Part shown: positions 18,567-24,315 of the stretch, one piece after another | How positions within the stretch are numbered: the stretch's first letter is position 1 | Layout: each line of letters starts with the position of its first letter | Notes under the pieces: model-generated | Database searches by the model: none | What the model was told of the DNA's origin: nothing | The model's input: only the letters and a program-made list of their open reading frames with translations | Assembly: GCA_002633005.1 (NCBI GenBank) | Contig: NMRA01001361.1 | Coordinates: forward strand, 1-24,315 | From: Phoronis australis | Lineage: Eukaryota; Phoronida; Phoronidae | Reading direction: 5' to 3' | Length of the DNA: 24,315 nt | Translations under genes and position numbers: made by a program

Positions 18567-19020
18567 TTAATAAAGTAAAGGTTGTGGATTGCCGTAGACG
18601 TCCTGCCATATACATGTAACATACGTTGCATCCTCCTGATACATGTGAATGAAAGTCAAGCACCTGAGTTTGCCACATTTCACAGAGCCATCCTCTTGGT
18701 GGTCCATGTTAATGAACCTGCCTGTAACTAGGATATTCCTCAGATTGGGAGGCAGCCTGAAGACCAGACGGGGCCTACTGGGGAAAACCCTAGTTAAGTA
18801 ACAGCGGACTGAGTTCAACAAAAATCCTATTCAGAGTTCTATTTACACCAGAATGAAACCTAGTGACAAAAGATTCTTCATCTGGTCCTTATGGATCAGG
18901 AGTTTCTCCCTAGAAATAGATTGTACCTTGTGCAGAGTGTCGGATACCTAACTTGGTTCAAAACCCTTATCAGCGAACCTAGCGGACAACAGTGTATTTT
19001 TTAAGAAATCGGAATCATTA
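18567..19020 (-). pseudogene. Penelope-like retroelement, C-terminal fragment (frameshifted)
   Basis: Reading down the - strand: NDSDFLKNTLLSARFADKGF, then KVQSISREKLL, then FVTRFHSGVNRTLNRIF, then VFPSRPRLVFRLPPNLRNIL and a cysteine-containing KCGKLRC segment. This order matches the region after the reverse transcriptase core in Penelope-like elements, which usually ends in 'nlRd-LV' followed by a cysteine cluster. The parts lie in different frames, with an in-frame TAG, so the copy is dead. The reverse transcriptase core lies upstream on the same strand at 20129-20320. Confidence 0.6.
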
Positions 19021-19489
19021 TTCATATGCGGCGACAGCGAATATCCTGTAAATAATTGACCTTCTAATATGACTGGGGTGGAAACTCTCAGAACGTACAT
19101 TTAAGTGTGCTTAGATCACTTTATTTTGAGAACACATTAATGAAAGTCATAAAATTCCCTAATTATGCTAATTAGCTTCCGCCTTTACCGAAAAATCTTT
19201 GTCAGTTTGCCGGCAAACATGAAAAATATGGTTTCTAAACCTATGTTTTGAAGGTTTAGAAAAATCACTGTGACACAAGTGAAGCTTTTTATTTCGTTTT
19301 TACTAAGTTACAAAGTTTCATTAATATAACCTAAACTTAAATTAGTAATCAGGATTATCAATGCTTTTTGGCGAACATCTCACTATTAAGCTAAGACATA
19401 AAAGTATTGTAAACATAACAACAGGGCTTTTAAATACTGTTTTAAAGCGATGCATGGCTATATCGTCCCATTTTGGATAGGAAAATACC

Positions 19490-20110
19490 GTCCTCACAGA
19501 GGAGCAAACACTCTGCTGCAGATTAATGGAGCTTACGTGGTCGGTACCAGGATACCAAAATATGTTAATATCTCGCTTAGGGGATCTTCACGTATCGATG
19601 AACTTCATCAACGCCATAGAAGATGACATGAGTGGTTCCGGAATAGCTGAGGTGTGGAGAGAGAGGGGCGTACTTGGTAAAGGCACTGTAGAACTGGCCC
19701 TCAGTGGAATGCCGTACAGCAAAGCTACAGTATGAGAGAACACAAACTGTTTTTTTCAAGCTATGTGGCATCTCCTGGTGCCAAGACTTCTCTCGTTTAT
19801 TGCAGAAACGGACGAGAGTTCTCATGCTTGTATTAAGAGTGTATGTCTGCTGATAATGATCCACTGAAAATTCCGGAGTTGACAACTTTTCTCAATCAGG
19901 ATAAGTTCAGAATACTCCTGGGCATTTTGTCAACAGTAGGTCTGATGACGTGAATTTCACCTTCTGGTGGAGTTACAGGGACATGCTTGCAACATTGTTA
20001 CAATTCACGTGCGCTCAACGGGTTGACATTTGGGAACAGCATCTCTAATCATTTAGTTTCATGCTGCCCTACTGAATTGTGTCCGATGGGGTTCGATCTG
20101 TTTGGTAGTC
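19490..20110 (+). pseudogene. Decayed fragment of the same unnamed repeat-associated family (C-terminal part)
   Basis: It reads LMELTWSVPGYQNMLISRLG, DLHVSMNFINAIEDDMSGSG and GVLGKGTVELALSGMPYSKA. After a frameshift come REHKLFF- and AMWHLLVPRLLSFIAE-like segments, then PLKIPELTTFLNQDKFRILL, then VNFTFWWSYRDMLATLLQFT with AQRVDIWEQHL, ending near 20110 after stops. From memory, the family shows 'RLGGFH--MNF--AI…YxRAVRAHKL…FW--Y…LLQFIxAER-G-WDLHL'. Several frameshifts and stops make it non-functional. It lies between two - strand Penelope-like fragments, so it probably inserted into them. Confidence 0.6.
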
Positions 20111-20128
20111 ATTTTTTGCCACACAATG

Positions 20129-20320
20129 TTACGACATTATCCAGAAAGTTGTTACTCTCTTAGGATTACCGAGTAAATCTAACTTGATACTAGCATTGGC
20201 GCGGTTAAGTGTGTCAAAGAACTCTGTAAATGAGTCTTTGTCATGAGGCCATACCATGAAGATATCGTCAATGTACATGTATATCTGACGTAAAGTGATA
20301 GACTCAAAAGTTAGTAACAT
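20129..20320 (-). pseudogene. Penelope-like reverse transcriptase core fragment
   Basis: The - strand frame reads LTFESITLRQIYMYIDDIFM and then VWPHDKDSFTEFFDTLNRAN, followed by ASIKLDL. The YIDD catalytic box, the acidic/aromatic 'W-H' and 'F---LN--H-SIKF'-type continuation are typical of Penelope-like elements. The usual arginine before YIDD is methionine here. Only about 60 codons survive; similarity stops near 20140, where the + strand fragment begins. Confidence 0.62.
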
Positions 20321-20361
20321 AAAAATCGTTCTTATAAGTCTGCCAAAATCAGTATGGCGTA

Positions 20362-20854
20362 CAGTGGAGTATCTAGGATACCATTAGGGCGGGGAGAAAC
20401 ATGTTGCCTCGGGGAATAGGGCAAAGCGCGATTGCATTTGCACAGGCCTGAAAGTTGTGAGGGCTGGGGATGTGGTCTTTCTGTTCAGAAAATCTATCGG
20501 TGGACTAAAAAAACAAGAAAAAGCTGGGGTCTGAGCCCCACTCATCCGTTACCGCTTCTAGTTGCAGTTGGGGTCCAACATGTTGCCTCCGGGAGTTGGG
20601 CAAAGCGCGATTGCATTTGCACAGGCCTGAAATTTGCGGGGGCTGGGGATGTGGTCCTTCTGTTCAGAAAATCTATCGGTGGACTAAAAAAAACGGGGAC
20701 ACGATCCCGCTGGGGTCTGAGCCCCCCTCATCCGGTACCGGTTTTAGTTGCTAAACTCAATATTTCCCCGCGCTCCACGCTGTTGCTGTTTCACTTTGCT
20801 TGCGGTAGCCAAAGGGGGGCTGGCCCCCTGCCCCCCTCCCTAAGTCCCCCTATG
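20362..20854. repeat. G/C-tract-rich interspersed element with internal tandem duplication
   Basis: It begins CAGTGGAGTATCTAGGATA, like the end at 21517, and closes CCCTAAGTCCCCCTATG, like the end at 22544. Inside, a unit of about 179 bases occurs twice in tandem (20399-20577 and 20578-20751); the copies share AAAGCGCGATTGCATTTGCA and GAAAATCTATCGGTGGACTA exactly. I found no clear target duplication, so the ends may belong to separate insertions. The 146-codon frame across it is repeat sequence and not a gene. Confidence 0.6.
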
Positions 20855-21516
20855 CGAACAGACCCCCCATGAGATGTATATGGCTGTCATAAATTTCACA
20901 ATGAACACAAGGATGCATGACTCATTTACTCTTATTTCGGGAAAATTGGGAGAAAGGCAGAAGGTCCATTTACTTTTTTGAGAAGTTATATTCAGCGTTC
21001 ACAATTTTTACGTCACAGCGCGTGTACTTGCCACATACATTTTGAAAATTGGTCTACAGCTTCGTTTAATGTTCGCAAGTTTTATATTTTTGACACACTA
21101 CAAGTCTTATTTGGCACATACATTCTCCTGTTAGTTGGCAGACACTTCAAAAACGGATGCCCGCAACAAACATTCAAGTCAGGTACTTGGCATTTGTAAC
21201 CAATAAAAACGAAATAAACAGATTTTCCAGATGATCCTCGGAGGTGAGTGAATCGTAAATACCATTTGTTGAGGCGCATTGACAAATTTTGCTGTAAATA
21301 GATGTTGACCAGCTTTCGCGTCCACGGTAATTAAATCGAACGCAACAGGGCTGAGCTCATAATTTGAGTGTATCCTGCAATACTAGTGATCAGTTGGCAA
21401 AGAACAATTTCCAAACGACAAAATGCATGACATGTTGGACTGCTCGTATTTTTTATTTATTATTAACAGTGTGCGGAAATGAAACAATTAGCTTTGTTTC
21501 ATAACGTTTATGAGCA
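20855..21516. other. Stretch between repeats
   Basis: I see nothing assignable in it; open frames on both strands are short and without motifs. Confidence 0.55.
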
Positions 21517-21660
21517 CAGTGGCGGATCTAGGATATCACAAGGGGGGCCCAACATTTTTCTCTGTAAAAATTTTCGCAAAGCATGATTGTAGATGCGCAT
21601 GGCACCGAATGGGGGGATATCGGGCGGGGGTTTGCCCCCCACCCGCCCAGGAAATTTTTC
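21517..21660. repeat. hAT-like repeat end
   Basis: CAGTGGCGGATCTAGGAT followed by a GGGGGG run is the terminus type shared with elements at 10886, 20362 and 24030. A GC hairpin (CGGGGGTTTGCCCCCC) lies at about 21626. The right boundary is not visible. Confidence 0.5.
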
Positions 21661-21795
21661 TGTTTTTTTCCTATAAAAATCAAGCATTTTCCTTAATTCC
21701 TGAAGTATTATCCAAGAAAAAAGAAAAAACAAAAACAAAACAAAACAAAAAAAAACGGAGAACTTGTCAAGCAAGAAAAACTGCAAAACCATAAA

Positions 21796-21868
21796 CTCGA
21801 AGTCGCGACCTGTCGGATAGAACGCGCGTGCTTTACCACTGTACCACCACGATTTAGCTCCTACGTTG
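21796..21868 (-). repeat. tRNA-like SINE head or tRNA pseudogene, - strand
   Basis: The reverse complement carries TGGTGGTACAGTGGTAAAGC (A-box-like, close to the Gly/Glu tRNA D arm) and, some 30 bases on, GCGACTTCGAGTTT (B-box-like). The D stem pairs poorly. On the - strand it is followed by a T-rich run of about 50 bases (A-rich on +). It is a tRNA-derived repeat more likely than a functional tRNA. Confidence 0.45.
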
Positions 21869-22355
21869 TTACAAAGAGACCTACTTGTTTATAGTCCACG
21901 GCGTTTGCGCGCGAAACCTACTTCTTTTTGTAATGCTTATTACACGTTTTATATTTTGTGCAATCAGTTCGTAACAAATTTTGTTATATTTAAAATAATC
22001 TTCAATTGCCCAAAAGACCAAATCCGTTTTTTGTGCTGGCAATAATGACGCGACTGCTTTGGAAATCGTCTTAAGTTAAGGTTTGACAAAGAGAGAATTA
22101 TGAGTTTCTGAGTGATTCACTAAGGCTTCGATTAAAATTCTCATCTTACCAGCAGCTTCTGTTTTTTCAGCGTCACTCAGATTCTATTTTCTTTAAAAAT
22201 GAAGTAATTTTCTTCATTGCACAGTGGAGCAGACGACGGAAACGGAGTCGCAATGAGTAGCGCCACTGCCGGTCGCCTGGGATATCGCGGGAGAGCCTAT
22301 ACTTAGCCATAGTTCCGTTATGATTGCGCCGTGCTGCGAATTTGACATTTGAAAT
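21869..22355. other. Stretch without recognised content
   Basis: I see no gene or repeat boundary that I can defend. Confidence 0.5.
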
Positions 22356-22544
22356 TGGATCTGAGCCCCCTCCCCCCAAACACTAAAATTGCACACATTT
22401 AAATCTTGTTTCAGCCGTATAATTTTAATTACCGGGGTTAATTAATAAACTCAACATTTCCCTACGCTCTTACTGTTTTATTTTTTTTCGGCAGCCAAGG
22501 GTGGGGGCGGACCCCCTGGCCCCCCCCCCCTAAATCTGCCTATG
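22356..22544. repeat. Diverged copy of the 20.6-20.85 kb repeat
   Basis: GGATCTGAGCCCCC, then ACTCAACATTTCCCTACGCT, then CGGCAGCCAAGGG and a long C run ending CTAAATCTGCCTATG follow the same order as 20713-20854. It is the second copy of that family in the window. Confidence 0.6.
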
Positions 22545-23073
22545 GCGCATACCGTACACGTATCGCAGAGGTGAACCAACATGATGGATTAGTCTGCTGC
22601 TCCAAAGATCTTTTTTGTTACAGCTACAAAACAACGAACTACAGTCATGTGACTTTCAAACTGGAGAATGAATGGCCATATGTCGGACTGAAGTTCGCAC
22701 ATGCAAAGATAACGCTCACCACCTGAGACAACGGAAATACCCAACTGAGGTGTTGCGGATGTATAAAGCACCAAAGGGTTATTAAACGAGTACCTTTCTA
22801 CGCGTTGAAATGTGCTTATTCAACGAGACTTTTGCTTAATCAACGCGTAGTATTAGTTATTCAACGCGCTAATTTGGTTCTTAAACCTTTCTGTTCTTAT
22901 TCAACTTGAAAAATTAGTTATTTAACGCGTACTTTTAAATAGCTTGCGTAATCCAATCACGTCCGTCCTCTAAAATCTCAAAATAGCGAAAACTTTCTAC
23001 ATGGGACCAAGGCCAATTTCGAAGATTGTTCTCCACCACGGCCATATTTCGTCTGCGTGGCCTTCTCGCGGTG

Positions 23074-23805
23074 GTCGCTGGTTCCTTGCGTGTCCGCTAT
23101 GGGCCGGCCGGGTAGATGACACGCGGGTATCATTTTTTCCTCGGGAAATTTTTTACACCGTCTTTTCTGATTGACTGGTCGAACTTTCAACAAGTAGCGC
23201 TTTACGTAAACAAATTGGCATGACTGAGGAAGTGTAAATGTGGTCTGTTGTACAGACAAATCAGTCCTTAATCCATGTTCAAGAAATGTGAATCCCCGAA
23301 AATTGTGGTTGCGCATTTTCGGTGTGCATCTTTCTACTCTCGCTGACTTGTGTTTACGTTGCTGTCCTGCCTCCCGTTCAGTAACGCTAGGACCTCGCTA
23401 AAAAGCAAGACTTCGCGAGATTACGTGAGATATAGCCGTGCATTTTAAAAGAGAACGAGTGACTTTGACTACGTTTTAGCTAGGTCCTAGCGTAGGTCCT
23501 AGCGTCTACTGAACGCACGCCTGTATTCATACAGTATGAATTATACACCGGTTAAATCGGCCAGATGTGTGTTTATTGCACATGCATGTGCAAAGCACGC
23601 GGCTATTGTAAACATTACTATAGTTGCTGCTACGCCACTTGCATGACAAGGCTAAAAACGTTCATAGTCCGCCATATTCTCTCTTTGTTGTAAAACTAAC
23701 CAATGACTGTCGAGGTTACATCAACCAGTGATAAAACGCGTGCTACTGAATGATACCTAGTGCGTACTGTCTACTCCCTAGCGGACACGCAAGGAACCAG
23801 CGAGC
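23074..23805. mobile_element. 0.73-kb element B nested in A, with 9-10 base target duplication
   Basis: The inner ends carry a perfect 24-base inverted repeat (23075-23098 and 23780-23803, beginning TCGCTGGTTCCTTGCG). The flanks share the direct repeat CTCGCGGTGG (23065-23074 and 23806-23815). A 9-10 base duplication suggests a Mutator-like element, and 8 would suggest hAT; the end positions are uncertain by one or two bases. No coding is visible. Confidence 0.68.
23375..23515. repeat. 141-base inverted-repeat structure C inside B
   Basis: CGTTCAGTAACGCTAGGACC at the left matches the complement of the right end (GGTCCTAGCG, then TCTACTGAACG) with one inserted base. An extra TAGGTCCTAGCG copy lies at 23481-23492. 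It may be a further MITE or a foldback within B. No target duplication was found. Confidence 0.6.
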
Positions 23806-24029
23806 CTCGCGGTGGTACGCACTGACTGTGAATACAACAAATAACTAATTCAGCGTGTTGAATAAGTTTTAACCTAAAATACGCGTTGACTAAGCAGCAG
23901 TGCGCGTTGCCAAGCGCGTTGAATAACTAATTCAGCGCATTAATTAAGCTGTAACACGCGTCGGTTGTATTTCAACAAACAGAAAGGTACTCGTTCAAGA
24001 ACCTTTTGGCGCTTCAACTACTCCACCTG

Positions 24030-24134
24030 CAGTGGCCCATATGGCCGTTCGGGAGTGCGAATGTTTGACGGACAAAATCCTGACCAATACTCTACCCTGG
24101 CCCCCCCTAACTCAAAATCCTGAATCCACCCCTG
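24030..24134. mobile_element. 105-base hAT-like MITE with 5-base target duplication
   Basis: It starts CAGTGGCCC and ends AATCCACCCCTG, whose complement CAGGGGTGGATT is the terminus type of the 10886 and 21517 elements. The flanks share ACCTG (24025-24029 and 24135-24139). It contains a C run. Confidence 0.55.
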
Positions 24135-24136
24135 AC

Positions 24137-24246
24137 CTGAATCTTCACAAGCCTGGCTGACGCTTTCAACTGAGTCGTCACAAGGTAGCGCTGAAGGTAT
24201 TCCCGACGACAGTGATGGATAGTCGGCAACACTGTTCTGTGGATTC
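24137..24246 (-). other. Possible exon at the window edge, unrecognised
   Basis: On the - strand a TTTTTGTCTGAG acceptor-like site precedes 36 open codons rich in serine and acidic residues (NPQNSVADYPSLSSGIPSAL, then DDSVESVSQACEDS). A weak donor follows (CAG|GTCAGG). The donor overlaps the target duplication of the adjacent MITE. No family is recognised. Confidence 0.2.
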
Positions 24247-24315
24247 CTCAGACAAAAATAGACACGATGGCGGAGTGGTGGTATAAATTTCGTTTCATGC
24301 AAAATGCGAACAGAC

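Larger units (their letters stand above)
22766..24014. mobile_element. 1.25-kb element A: terminal inverted repeats, outermost of three nested structures
   Basis: The left end from 22766 (AAGCACCAAAGGGTT...AACGAGTACCTTTCT) and the reverse complement of the right end at 24014 (AAGCGCCAAAAGGTT...AACGAGTACCTTTCT) match over about 35 bases with few differences. Repeats of ATTCAACGCG point inward on the left, and their complements (CGCGTTGAATAA) lie on the right. No target duplication is evident. There is no transposase frame. Two further inverted-repeat structures lie inside it. Confidence 0.72.

Noticed and set aside
20432-20872. 146-codon + strand open frame
   Set aside because: It runs through the tandem-duplicated, G/C-tract repeat, and its repeated peptide simply reflects the 179-base unit.
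21508-21794. 94-codon frames on both strands
   Set aside because: They cover the hAT-like end, its G/C hairpin and the A-rich run; low complexity explains them.
22222-22544. CAGTGGAGCAGACG as the left end of the element closing at 22544
   Set aside because: The flanking five bases do not match (TTGCA versus GCGCA), and the internal sequence after it does not follow the family.
22978-23316. 112-codon - strand frame
   Set aside because: It lies inside nested elements A and B, spans the boundary of B and has no motif.
24018-24302. 94-codon - strand frame as a gene
   Set aside because: Its C-terminal third is the 105-base MITE; only the 24137-24246 part might be an exon.

Overview
The window looks like a piece of a metazoan genome, most likely a marine invertebrate; the phylum cannot be fixed from sequence alone. 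The reasons are one intron-split gene with canonical GT-AG introns, about 60% A+T, many short non-autonomous DNA transposons, tRNA-like SINE heads, Penelope-like retroelement debris, and strong enrichment of the palindrome TACATGTA (21 copies counted by eye). Nothing suggests a bacterial operon, plasmid or phage.

Layout. (1) 39-11729, + strand: the only intact gene I can support, a GH3-domain protein (acyl-adenylating, GH3/GHDC-like family). I reassembled it by hand from six exons: 39-108, 824-2046, 3161-3288, 4457-4605, 6848-6939 and 11505-11729. Splice phases agree at every junction and the joined frame is 628 codons with no internal stop. The product has an N-terminal hydrophobic anchor, all three nucleotide-binding motifs of the family and the family's C-terminal domain. 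Intron 4 holds a SINE-like tRNA head and a 450-base GAT/GAC microsatellite. Intron 5 holds a 1.18-kb inverted-repeat transposon with a second, smaller element inside it, ending 79 bases before the last exon. (2) 11.73-12.96 kb: downstream flank with a degenerate tandem repeat. (3) 12.96-20.32 kb: mostly silent sequence with decayed repeat-derived coding. Two + strand fragments belong to an unnamed repeat-associated protein family, and two - strand fragments belong to a Penelope-like element; one of the former interrupts the latter. (4) 20.36-22.55 kb: G/C-tract-rich repeats, including a tandem 179-base duplication and a diverged copy 1.7 kb away, plus a tRNA-like head on the - strand. (5) 22.77-24.01 kb: three inverted-repeat structures nested inside one another, followed by a further 105-base element with a 5-base target duplication.

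How it fits together: an acyl-amido-synthetase-like enzyme of unknown substrate sits in a transposon-rich neighbourhood, and the rest of the window is largely a record of insertions. The most noteworthy items are the complete animal GH3 gene model, the nested transposon structures with readable target duplications, and the TACATGTA enrichment. I see no sign of a multi-gene defence system, biosynthetic cluster or CRISPR.
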